A stretch of DNA of 64,000 nucleotides from Hesseltinella vesiculosa (lineage: Eukaryota > Mucoromycota > Mucoromycetes > Mucorales > Cunninghamellaceae): the NCBI GenBank assembly GCA_002104935.1, contig MCGT01000038.1, forward strand, positions 181,314-245,313, written 5' to 3'. Position 1 is the stretch's first letter. The number at the start of each line of letters is the position of its first letter. The notes beneath the pieces were generated by a model. The model saw nothing but the letters and a program-made list of their open reading frames with translations, was not told the DNA's origin and ran no database searches. This document shows, piece after piece, positions 44,423-53,008 of the stretch. Both the position numbers and the translations under genes were made by a program.

Positions 44423-44736
44423 AAATGGGGCAGATATCAGTGTCAAAGTGAGCTTGGCGGTCTACCATTCGTTTGCGAGAAGGTAGCTTGTTGTGTAGAT
44501 ACCGCCACCACACCGTCAGGCTACGGCCTGGGATCTTCAATTTCCATAGTGTCGTCCAGTCTCTCTCTGTGTGGACTGTGGGCCAGCAGCCTGCACGAGG
44601 GTGACTTGCGACGCGGATATCCTTTGGTTTCGCAGTGGCCAGGGGGATGGTCTTTCCTTGATGAGACGGCAGTTCTATGGACTTGCTTCTATTGGAGTAC
44701 CAGCCACAATGGAGCGGGGACTGAAGCATTAGCAAT
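44423..44736 (-). mobile_element. LINE E, 5'-truncated start
   Basis: Minus strand encodes WTTLWKLKIPGRSLTVWWRY, LHNKLPSRKRMVDRQAHFD and TDICPI, which continues at 32642 in CHQEPET. Similar to the corresponding part of LINE C ORF2. The 5' truncation point (44736) abuts the TSD shared with 31126-31140. Confidence 0.8.
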
Positions 44737-44989
44737 GTTCCCAGCTTTGATGTTCATAGAGAAAGCCTCCCGACCCACCTTGGCCCGATTCGGTCGCATT
44801 TTATACGTCCTCTGGCTGGCCCACTGGGCGTATGAACGAGATCAAGTCCCCATGGAACCTCTGCTATGGTTAGCTCGCTACCACAGCACTGCTACCCGCC
44901 CTCGCCACCACCAGAAATAGACCGTTTGCTCTGTCCTACACAGTACCATATACTGTCAGAGTTCGACTCACCTCACTGTATGCTTCATC
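44737..44989 (+). mobile_element. LINE F, right part
   Basis: Continues LINE F ORF2: FPALMFIEKASRPTLARFGR, ILYVLWLAHWAYERDQVPME, LLWLARYHSTA, stop at 44920, then 3' UTR up to TSD 'c' CTGTATGCTTCATC (44976-44989; inverted partner 39144-39157). Confidence 0.82.
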
Positions 44990-45001
44990 GAAAAACTCTC
45001 T

Positions 45002-45046
45002 TTCGTGTAATCTAGCCCCACTTGCTCGGATAAAAGATTACACGAA
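45002..45046 (+). promoter_or_regulatory. Conserved 5'-terminal hairpin of LINE A
   Basis: TTCGTGTAATCT (45002-45013) and its perfect inverse (45035-45046) with a 21-nt loop, about 10 nt from the 5' end. Present in all three full-length copies (also 37851-37895 and the equivalent end of copy 2). It may act in transcription start, RNA packaging or translation. Confidence 0.7.
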
Positions 45047-45133
45047 TAAAAACTTTTGTTTGCTTTATAACTCGCTCAAACCACTACATAAGCCGAACAT
45101 ACGCCCTTTCAGTACCTTCTGGTAGAAGCTATA

Positions 45134-46594
45134 ATGACTGCTGGAGGTACAAAAACCGTTTCCTATGTCGAAATTGCAAGACGTACATGCAATGTAACGA
45201 TCCCCAAAGGAGTTGACATGATCCCTGGAAAAGACAATTTCTTTGGATCAACGAAACCAGTGTTCGAGACACTATATGAAGAACCCGACTTAATGGCTCG
45301 AAAGACCATCAGTGATGCTGAACGCATCCTAGAAGCTGCTTTAGACCCTGACAATGTGCTCCTCACCCTACCCACCCGCTTTTTTGAAAATGTGGTTCAA
45401 GTATACAAAGTAGTACAAGATAAATTAGGTCCCGTGGTCGGAATTTCGCCTGTCCAAGGGGACTTCCAAAAGAAGGACTTGGTAATGTTGGATATCAAAT
45501 TTCAGAACAGCGCAGACTCGCGCAAAGCCATTGAAATAGGGATCACCATCGAAGGCATGACATTCAAGGCCACACCTGCAAGCGCAGGGGGGAAGAATCC
45601 ACCTAAAATGGTTCGACTTTATATTAGTCGAGTGCCTAAAGTGGAAGATCAGGAACTGATTGAAGGTCTCAAGGACTCGTGCGCCAACTATGGCCAAGTG
45701 ATGCAAATCTCAAAATACACTCGAGGCGGCTTTTTCGAAGGCGAGGTCTCGGTGATGGTAGACCGGTCCAACCCTCGACAACCTTCTGAGGGGGAAGACG
45801 AACCAGAGGATGTCTATCTGCCTCTGAATCGAATGATGTACCTGACGCAATGGGACATGCTCGCACCGGTGCGCTACAGCGGGGCCCCCTCGATCTGCTT
45901 CCACTGCCGCTTGACAGGCCACATGCGAAAGGACTGCCCGAAAAGGGCCAACATCGTTTGCTACAAGTGTGGTGACCAGGGCCATATCAAGAAATATTGT
46001 CGAACGAAGGCGATACACCGACCAGGTGAGGGTGAGCTGAAACGAACCATGCCCACACATGCGGGGGAGGCCAAAAAGAGGATCGCCTTGCACCCTGCCA
46101 AGAGAGACCACCCCAGCCCACTTCTGGTACCCACCACATCAAAGGTCACGGACGACCCAGTAACCATGGAAGACGATGACATGGAGGCGACGATGTCGGA
46201 GGCAGCCACCGAATCACCGACTCTCGAAAACACGTCCCTGATCCACTCAACGGAACCCAATGAAGAGATGGACGATATTCAGCTAGAATACTCGGAAGAC
46301 GACGGTCTCATCAGCCTAGTTAAGCCGAAGTACAAGAATACAGACGAGCAACGAGACGTACCTGACGGAACAGCTGCATCCAAGCACGCATCATACGCAA
46401 TTGGTACATCTATGAAGACAGATGAGCCCGAGGAACTCATGGACTCGACTGATGAAGATGCAGCTGTGCTTGCACCTCCATCGAAACGTATTAACAGCCC
46501 ACGAGCCAAAATCAGCGCTGATCCACCAGCTAGAACACAGCGACCCCGATCCGCGCGCCTGGAAAACGGCGCACATCATAATCTGCGTCAATGA
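45134..46594 (+). CDS. LINE A copy 3 ORF1: CCHC RNA-binding protein
   Basis: 486 aa. N-terminal half lacks clear motifs except an RRM-like stretch (MVRLYISRVPKVEDQ; FEGEVSVMVDR). Two CCHC zinc knuckles at about 254-291 (CFHCRLTGHMRKDC; CYKCGDQGHIKKYC). The C-terminal half is acidic and Ser/Pro-rich. By family knowledge it packages the LINE RNA with ORF2 into an RNP for target-primed reverse transcription. The stop TGA shares two bases with the ORF2 ATG (ATGA at 46591-46594), consistent with termination-reinitiation. Confidence 0.92.
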   Translation: MTAGGTKTVSYVEIARRTCNVTIPKGVDMIPGKDNFFGSTKPVFETLYEEPDLMARKTISDAERILEAALDPDNVLLTLPTRFFENVVQVYKVVQDKLGPVVGISPVQGDFQKKDLVMLDIKFQNSADSRKAIEIGITIEGMTFKATPASAGGKNPPKMVRLYISRVPKVEDQELIEGLKDSCANYGQVMQISKYTRGGFFEGEVSVMVDRSNPRQPSEGEDEPEDVYLPLNRMMYLTQWDMLAPVRYSGAPSICFHCRLTGHMRKDCPKRANIVCYKCGDQGHIKKYCRTKAIHRPGEGELKRTMPTHAGEAKKRIALHPAKRDHPSPLLVPTTSKVTDDPVTMEDDDMEATMSEAATESPTLENTSLIHSTEPNEEMDDIQLEYSEDDGLISLVKPKYKNTDEQRDVPDGTAASKHASYAIGTSMKTDEPEELMDSTDEDAAVLAPPSKRINSPRAKISADPPARTQRPRSARLENGAHHNLRQ

Positions 46595-49500
46595 GTGGAC
46601 AACCAAGTCTTCGCATAGCAACCCTCAACGCGAGGAGTCTGCTCACCATCCATAACCGCACCACCAAATCCGAATTCCTGAAGTACATCATCAACCGACA
46701 AAAACACCACGTGGACATCCTCTGCCTGCAAGACGTCCAAAACCCCTTAGCCAGACAAGCACACCTGTCCCACGAAAATGAACAACGACTACAATCTTTA
46801 CTCCAAGGTCGATCCTATTGTGCGTCATCCAAAACTGCCATAATATGCATCAACCGCCACTTTTCCCTCACCAACGAAAGTATATCAACGGACGAACGAA
46901 TCACAACCGCCACCGTTATTGATAACACTACAGGAACCACAGTCACGAACATAGCATCTATTTACATGCCAACCTCAGCCACCGCTCGTCACCGCAAACA
47001 AAGGGATATCTTCACTCACCCAGCAATCGTCGCGGACCCGTCCAATCCATGGATCATTTGTGGGGACTTTAACGTCCACCTTTATGACACCTCTCTACCA
47101 GGAGCGGATCGGGACTTTGCAACAGACCTATGGGAACAACACCACGATCTTGTACGCCTCACTACTGAAAAGACCTCAGACCGTCACAGTTACACGCCGG
47201 CACCCACGTTCAAATCCACACAATTCCATCGGACCACCATCGACTATGTCCTTGGCAATGACGCTGGGGCGGAACTTGCCCAAGCCTCCGGCCAATTTTT
47301 TTTACCACGATTATGGACCGACCACCACCTGGTTTATGTGGACCTGATTCTGCAGAGACCCACCATGGGTCCGGGTACGTGGCGTTTCAATAACCAACTT
47401 CTTGGCAGTGAACTCTTCATGGCGCAATTAGAGAAACTGCTGGCAGCTTTCCATACTCGTCGTAAGCATCCTGACCTCTCACCACAAGAACAATGGGAGA
47501 GCTTGAAGACATCCGTCCAGATATTGGCAGTCAACATCGGAAGGAAGCTTAAGGTGTCCCAGTCTGAGGAGCTGACCAACCTCCAGTCAAGCCGTGCATC
47601 GCTCCTGCAAGCCTTGCCGAAGGATCGACAAGGTGAAACTGGAAAATCCCTGGACAAGATCGAGGACAGCATTGACCAGCATACGCAACGGTATATGGAA
47701 AGCCTACGAATCAGATCAGCCACTCGCTGGTTGGAGGAAGGTGAACGCAACACCAAATTTTTTTACCGGACCATTCAAAGGCGCACGGGCCAAACAACGC
47801 TACAAGGGATCACCGACCCATCCACTGGCACCACGTACACGGAGATGAGAAAAGTCAACAAGCTCACCCGGGATTTCTACTCCCAGTTGTACCGCCAAGA
47901 ACCGACGGATCCATCAGCCATCTCAGACATGACAAGATACGCTCAAAGCCACCGAGAGATAAGTCCCTCGACTCTCGATGCCTTATCTGCCCCGCCAACA
48001 GAAGATGAGCTGAGGTCAGCCCTCTCGCACACGCCCAAGGACAAGTCCCCCGGTCTGGATGGTATCAGCTTTGAATTACTGAAAACTATTCTAAACCTTT
48101 GCCCCCGAACCTTCAACCTCTTCATGAATGTACTCAGAGAAGCCTCCAATGGCATTTTTCCGAAGTCCTGGAAACTGGCCAAGCTGATCCTCCTATACAA
48201 GAAAGGTTGCTCTACCAATCTAGCCAACTGGAGACCATTATCCTTGTTGAACACAGATTGCAAGCTCTTCACCAAGATGCTGGCAAACCGCCTCCAACCA
48301 GCATTAGACCTTATCCTCCACCCCGACCAAAAAGGGTTTGTGCACGGTCGACAGATCGCCGATCACGGCTGGTATGTCACAGCGTGCATGGAACTAGCAC
48401 AACAACCACGATCATGCTCAACGGCCCACGGTATCATGCTGGATCAAGAAAAAGCTTACGATCGAGTCCACCCAGATTACCTCACTGCCACACTGACCGC
48501 CTATGGCTTCCCATCATCCTTCGTCCAGTGCATCAGAAATCTTTTTTTTGACAACCAAATCCTGGTTTCCGTCAATGGCTGGCTCTCTGAACCAGTCAAT
48601 CAAGCGCGAGGCCTGCGACAAGGGGACCCTCTTTCCCCTCTATTGTTCAACCTAGCCATCGAGCCCCTGCTGACCAGACTGCGACGTCCCAACAATCCAC
48701 CCACCACATCCACACCCAGCGATGAAGATAGCCCACAGGGGCACCACCCTGGCCTAGCCAGGTCAAGAACACTGCTCCACCGCCGCCCTACACGCCTGGT
48801 TGCTGCAGTACCTTCTGGTCCCCCAGCACCGATAGCTCTAGCCTACGCTGACGACGTACTGATCATTGCCGAAGACCCCGCCTGTTGGGACAGTATCCTA
48901 GACACGATACAGATCTACAGCCATGCCTCCAACGCCAAGATGAACAAGGCGAAAACCGTTTTCTTCCCTTTCTCTGGCAAAAGGACGGGCGCTTGGAAAC
49001 GCATCGCAGCCAGTCAAGAAGCTCTATGGCACGACCAATCGTCCGCGAACGCCCTAGTATACCTCGGCTACCCTTTGACCTCATCGACAGCGCAACGTGC
49101 AGCCGCCGAGAATGACCTCGTGACCAAAACCAAGTCGAACTGCAACGTCCTGCGACCCAGAGGCCTGAGCATCATGGGCAAGTCCCTGCTGGTGAACTCT
49201 TTGATCCTCTCACGGTTGTGGCACGTCGCCCGTGTGGCGCCCCTGTCCCCTGGTTGCATGAAATCAATACGGCGTTTGGTGATCGATTTTGTGTGGAACA
49301 AGCAACCCAGACTCCTAGATGATGTGGCATGCCTACCGAAACTCGAAGGCGGGCTGGGTATCATCAACCCGATCCATCAAGCCTTAGCACTACGGTCCTT
49401 TGTCGGCCGCCGAGTTCTCGCCAATGAAGCCAAGGACCTTTTTGCACAACGCGCATCTGACTTACTGGGATGGGGATGGCCCCGCAACCTCGGCCCCCCC

Positions 49501-50115
49501 GGCTGCCTGCGCAACACCCGCGCTGCTTTAGTGGAAGTGGATACCAACCCAGCCTTATCGTGGTCCATGTCTACTGGTGAGATCCGTAGGGTGCTCGCCA
49601 CTGCGAATAAGAGCAAAATCTACCCGACGCACCCCCCAAATCAAGAGCATGCTATCCATCGAGTCACGGAGGCCCAATGGCGTTGGTTTTGGAAACACCC
49701 TGGCCTACCCAAAGTCAAGGAAGTATGGTGGCGTGTCCTCCACAACAAGGTCCCAACAGCCAAGATCCGAGCCAAATGGTCCTGCGATGTGTCAACCGCG
49801 TGCGCACACTGTGATGCACCAACCGAAGACAGTGTGCACATGATGTTCCTGTGCCCGACCAAGTTGCGTTTTTGGCAAGCCTACCTCAGCCTGCAGCCTC
49901 TGTCCGAACAAGCCAAGCAAACAGCACCTTTCCCAGCACTGATGTTCCTTGAAAAAGCCGCACAACCCATCTTGATCCGGTTCAGCCGCATTCTATATGT
50001 CCTCTGGCTGGCCCACTGGGCGTACGAACGCGAGCAGGTCCCCATGGATCCCCTGCTGTGGTTAGCGCGCTACCATAGCACAGCCACCCGCCCCCACCCT
50101 AGCGTCCGACCGTAA
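46591..50115 (+). CDS. LINE A copy 3 ORF2: AP endonuclease / reverse transcriptase
   Basis: 1174 aa, single intact frame. Endonuclease, about 1-245: IATLNARSLL, VDILCLQDVQ, WIICGDFNVHLYD, RTTIDYVLGN, LWTDHHLVYVDL. The catalytic position that is Glu in LINEs B and C (CIQE) is Asp here. RT, about 470-900: TPKDKSPGLDGISFELLK, RGLRQGDPLSPLLFNLAIEP and LAYADDVLIIAED with the YADD catalytic pair near 750. C-terminus: WWR-VLHNKVP and a CCHC finger (CAHCDAPTEDSVHMMFLC, about 1070). It nicks the target and primes cDNA synthesis. Start is fixed by the ATGA overlap. Confidence 0.94.
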   Translation: MSGQPSLRIATLNARSLLTIHNRTTKSEFLKYIINRQKHHVDILCLQDVQNPLARQAHLSHENEQRLQSLLQGRSYCASSKTAIICINRHFSLTNESISTDERITTATVIDNTTGTTVTNIASIYMPTSATARHRKQRDIFTHPAIVADPSNPWIICGDFNVHLYDTSLPGADRDFATDLWEQHHDLVRLTTEKTSDRHSYTPAPTFKSTQFHRTTIDYVLGNDAGAELAQASGQFFLPRLWTDHHLVYVDLILQRPTMGPGTWRFNNQLLGSELFMAQLEKLLAAFHTRRKHPDLSPQEQWESLKTSVQILAVNIGRKLKVSQSEELTNLQSSRASLLQALPKDRQGETGKSLDKIEDSIDQHTQRYMESLRIRSATRWLEEGERNTKFFYRTIQRRTGQTTLQGITDPSTGTTYTEMRKVNKLTRDFYSQLYRQEPTDPSAISDMTRYAQSHREISPSTLDALSAPPTEDELRSALSHTPKDKSPGLDGISFELLKTILNLCPRTFNLFMNVLREASNGIFPKSWKLAKLILLYKKGCSTNLANWRPLSLLNTDCKLFTKMLANRLQPALDLILHPDQKGFVHGRQIADHGWYVTACMELAQQPRSCSTAHGIMLDQEKAYDRVHPDYLTATLTAYGFPSSFVQCIRNLFFDNQILVSVNGWLSEPVNQARGLRQGDPLSPLLFNLAIEPLLTRLRRPNNPPTTSTPSDEDSPQGHHPGLARSRTLLHRRPTRLVAAVPSGPPAPIALAYADDVLIIAEDPACWDSILDTIQIYSHASNAKMNKAKTVFFPFSGKRTGAWKRIAASQEALWHDQSSANALVYLGYPLTSSTAQRAAAENDLVTKTKSNCNVLRPRGLSIMGKSLLVNSLILSRLWHVARVAPLSPGCMKSIRRLVIDFVWNKQPRLLDDVACLPKLEGGLGIINPIHQALALRSFVGRRVLANEAKDLFAQRASDLLGWGWPRNLGPPGCLRNTRAALVEVDTNPALSWSMSTGEIRRVLATANKSKIYPTHPPNQEHAIHRVTEAQWRWFWKHPGLPKVKEVWWRVLHNKVPTAKIRAKWSCDVSTACAHCDAPTEDSVHMMFLCPTKLRFWQAYLSLQPLSEQAKQTAPFPALMFLEKAAQPILIRFSRILYVLWLAHWAYEREQVPMDPLLWLARYHSTATRPHPSVRP

Positions 50116-50259
50116 AACTTGTTCCCCTACCCTCTACCTCACTCGCCATAGTTTGTTTGCCTTTCTTCCCTGATGCTTAGTTTGTTGTGACAACACCATA
50201 ACTTAATTTAAGTATGCAATAAAGCATTGTTTTTTTATTTTAAAAAAAAAAAAAAAAAA

Positions 50260-50274
50260 GCTTAAATTTCTTGA
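50260..50274. repeat. TSD 'b' of LINE A, inverted partner at 37911-37925
   Basis: GCTTAAATTTCTTGA follows the poly(A) of copy 3 and appears, inverted, beside the 5' end of copy 1. The same 15-mer also ends the right palindrome arm at 38878-38892. Confidence 0.88.
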
Positions 50275-51392
50275 GAGGTAGGGTAGTCGCGCGCGATCGA
50301 ACAGCCCCCCTTTTTATACTTTTTGCTCAAACCTTATTACGTTTAAAGTTAAACTCTATCCCCCTTCCAGCCGCTTCTTTTCCATTTTTGTCGAAATTCG
50401 TAATGAAGGACGACGTGATGGCGGAGACGCCCCCCGAAGACCAATTGTCATGGTCCGCTGTGGTTACCAAAGGTCGCACCAATGCAACGGTACCTAGAAT
50501 GCTAACAAGAAAGTCCCCCCTTGGACAAAAGGAACGCCTTGAACACTCGATCATCTTTGAAACTCCAGACATTCAGCAGAAATGGCTCACCCAGAGAGCC
50601 GCGGCTATTATTCAGAATTCACTGCATCCTGATACTGTTCTCTTTGAACTTCGAGCCAACGATTTTGAACATTACACAGATGCGTATCGTTTACTAATTG
50701 AGAAGATTGGCCCTCTTAAAGGGAATGGTGCCCGCCCCATCTCCCGCTTTGGTAATGCACTCAAACCAGAGCTCATTATCGAAACCAAGTTTGAAACCCC
50801 TGAACTGAACAAGAAAGCCGTGACCGAAGGATTCCAACATAAGGGTGTCCTGTACAAAGCTGTCCCGGCAGGCTCCAAAACGGAAGGAAACCGCCTGCAG
50901 ACAGTGACCATTGGCCAAATCCCGTGTTTTTTAACTGACGAAGAAATCACTGCTGGCCTCAAGAGATCGCTGCGCTTCTTCGGGGTTGTCTCGAGAATCC
51001 GCAAGACAACCAACCGCACCTTTTTCGAAGGCGAAGTCATAGTGACTTTGGATACCTCCCCTATGGAAAATATTGAGTGGCAGCCATTGTCTCGTAGTCT
51101 GTACTTGGAAGCCTGGGACGTGATCGCTCCAGCAAACTTCAAGGGGGCCCAGGCCATTTGTTACATGTGTAACCGCGAAGGCCACCTCAAACGTAACTGC
51201 CCCAGATGGGACAATATCAAGTGCTACAACTGCAACAAATTCGGTCGTCACTTTGCCAACAAATGTACTGAGATTTCATCGAAGGAGGCTAAAGCCATCG
51301 AAAAGTTACATGCCCATAACGAGGTCATGGATGATACTGGATCTGCAGCCAATGTTAATATCGTTGCGCCAACACCCCAAGCACCAGAAACC
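50275..51392 (+). mobile_element. LINE C, 5' part
   Basis: 5' UTR and the first two thirds of ORF1, interrupted at 51392 by LINE B. GCACCAGAAACC (51381-51392) is duplicated at 56597-56608. It resumes at 56597. Confidence 0.9.
50403..51392 (+). pseudogene. LINE C ORF1, split by LINE B (N-terminal part)
   Basis: ATG at 50403 (MKDDVMAETPPEDQLSW). About 330 codons up to the insertion: RRM-like region (TVTIGQIPCFLTDEEITAGL; FFEGEVIVTLD) and two CCHC knuckles, CYMCNREGHLKRNC and CYNCNKFGRHFANKC, the second with one extra residue before His. The open frame continues into LINE B and stops at 51434, but that tail is LINE B sequence. The C-terminal part lies at 56609-57091 in the same frame, so the element was intact before LINE B jumped in. 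Confidence 0.88.
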
Positions 51393-51496
51393 CAAACTCT
51401 CTTTCCGCTAAGGAACTTCAACCAACTCGGATAAACATTTACACAGACAAACCAACAACAAAACACTTTACTGCCACCTATACGCAAGCGAGACCA

Positions 51497-52978
51497 ATGG
51501 AGACGGACCAGGATGTCACCTGGACACAGGTTTCCTATCGACAAATGCTGACCAGGAACTTACCTAACGCTGAGGAGACAGTTCCTCGTACATTGAACAA
51601 ACGCACATTCGAAGGTCAAAAACAACGAATGGAGGCAACGACCTTGTGGGAAGACCATGATTTCCGTGCCACAAACATCATGGCAATTGCAGCCAGCATG
51701 TTACAGAACGATCTAACACAAGGAGCAGTACTGTTCGACTTAAACCCGGAAGACTTTGACCATCATACGGAGGCCTATGAACTGATCCAAAAACAGTTAG
51801 GACAGTTCAAAAACAGGGGAGCTAGACCCATCTTTAAATATGGTAGACCCAATGCCAGCAAAATGACAATTGAAGTTCGATTCGAAAACAGAGAAAGCAA
51901 GATGAAAGCCATCGAGGAAGGTGTGAATGTTCGTGGCATTGTTTACAAAGGTGTAGCAGTAAACAATAGCCAACAAGCCACTAGAATCAACGAGGTCACG
52001 CTAAGCCAACTGCCGTACGACATATCAGATGAGGAGATCGTGAATGGTCTGAGAAACTCGATGCGCTACTTTGGAAAGGTCCTTCGAGTCACCAAATTCA
52101 CCGATCATGGATGGTTCGAAGGGGAAGCAAAAGTCTCATTGGACACCAACCCTGTTGAGGACCAAGAGTGGGATACTCTCGAAAGACGGTTGTATTTGGA
52201 AGATTACAATCATACAGTAACAGCCTCGTGGAAAAACGCCCCGGACATCTGCTTCAAATGTCAGCGTGAAGGACACATCCGGAAGAACTGCCCTGAAATG
52301 CTTTTTTTTTTTTTTTTAAACTGCCCTGAAATGCAACGAATCACCTGCAGAGCGTGCAATCACCGAGGACACTACGCCAGGTTCTGCCCAAAAAAAACGC
52401 AGACGGATAAAGAAGCCATAGATGAATACCTACAAGCCCGCGAACGAAAATTCCCACCCTTATCCACCGTACGATCGACAAAGGACAAGAAGGAACCGGA
52501 GACGACTACGGAAACCGGAGACATGGACATGGAACCCAAGAAGCTGCCAGAGGACACTATCATGGAGACTCAAGAACAAATAACAACCCCTGGGGAGTCA
52601 GAACAGGAAACCAAAGAAAACCAAAAGGAAACCCTACCAGACGAACAGACTGACACGGATATGGACATATATGATAGTTTCGATAGCACTGACAACACCA
52701 TCCAATCTCCCGTTCCATCCAAGCTACAGATCCGGGAGAAGGATAAGAAAGGATACAGCACAGCTGAACTCAAAATCGCGGCCAGGAAACTCCCGAACAC
52801 TACGAAGACAAAAGCATTGGTATCATTCAAACACGATGCGGTGACACTATCCGACCCATCTTCTCGTGACCGATCCCGACGAGCCCATCATAAATCGATG
52901 CTAGAACGCAAGCACGAAGAAGAGGCGATTCGCATAGAAGCAAGAACCATGCAACAAAACTCTCAAGGTAGACAATAG
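51497..52978 (+). CDS. LINE B ORF1: CCHC RNA-binding protein with internal duplication
   Basis: 493 aa. Same plan as LINE A/C ORF1: RRM-like EVTLSQLPYDISDEEIVNGL and WFEGEAKVSLD, then knuckles CFKCQREGHIRKNC and CRACNHRGHYARFC, then a Glu/Thr/Lys-rich tail. Between the knuckles an 11-codon insertion (LFFFFLNCPEM) derives from a poly(T) run plus a duplicated 16-mer (52286-52334), and the frame survives. It separates the knuckles by a hydrophobic loop that may impair nucleic-acid binding. A gap of 30 nt, not an overlap, separates it from ORF2. Confidence 0.92.
   Translation: METDQDVTWTQVSYRQMLTRNLPNAEETVPRTLNKRTFEGQKQRMEATTLWEDHDFRATNIMAIAASMLQNDLTQGAVLFDLNPEDFDHHTEAYELIQKQLGQFKNRGARPIFKYGRPNASKMTIEVRFENRESKMKAIEEGVNVRGIVYKGVAVNNSQQATRINEVTLSQLPYDISDEEIVNGLRNSMRYFGKVLRVTKFTDHGWFEGEAKVSLDTNPVEDQEWDTLERRLYLEDYNHTVTASWKNAPDICFKCQREGHIRKNCPEMLFFFFLNCPEMQRITCRACNHRGHYARFCPKKTQTDKEAIDEYLQARERKFPPLSTVRSTKDKKEPETTTETGDMDMEPKKLPEDTIMETQEQITTPGESEQETKENQKETLPDEQTDTDMDIYDSFDSTDNTIQSPVPSKLQIREKDKKGYSTAELKIAARKLPNTTKTKALVSFKHDAVTLSDPSSRDRSRRAHHKSMLERKHEEEAIRIEARTMQQNSQGRQ
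52286..52334 (-). mobile_element. Bare poly(A)-tail retro-insertion with 16-bp TSD
   Basis: AACTGCCCTGAAATGC occurs at 52286-52301 and 52319-52334; between lie 17 nt, sixteen T and one A. This is what remains when target-primed reverse transcription copies only the poly(A) tail (minus orientation) before 5' truncation. Total gain 33 bp, hence in frame. Confidence 0.85.
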
Positions 52979-53008
52979 TCTGCCCTGGGAGTCCCTATAT
53001 TCAATATC

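Larger units (their letters stand above)
44990..50259 (+). mobile_element. LINE A copy 3, full length, both ORFs intact
   Basis: Plus strand: GAAAAACTCTC 5' end, hairpin 45002-45046, ORF1 45134-46594, ORF2 46591-50115, 3' UTR with AATAAA (50217-50222) and poly(A) 50242-50259. Both frames intact, so potentially active. 5' flank is TSD 'c', 3' flank is TSD 'b' (50260-50274). Confidence 0.94.
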
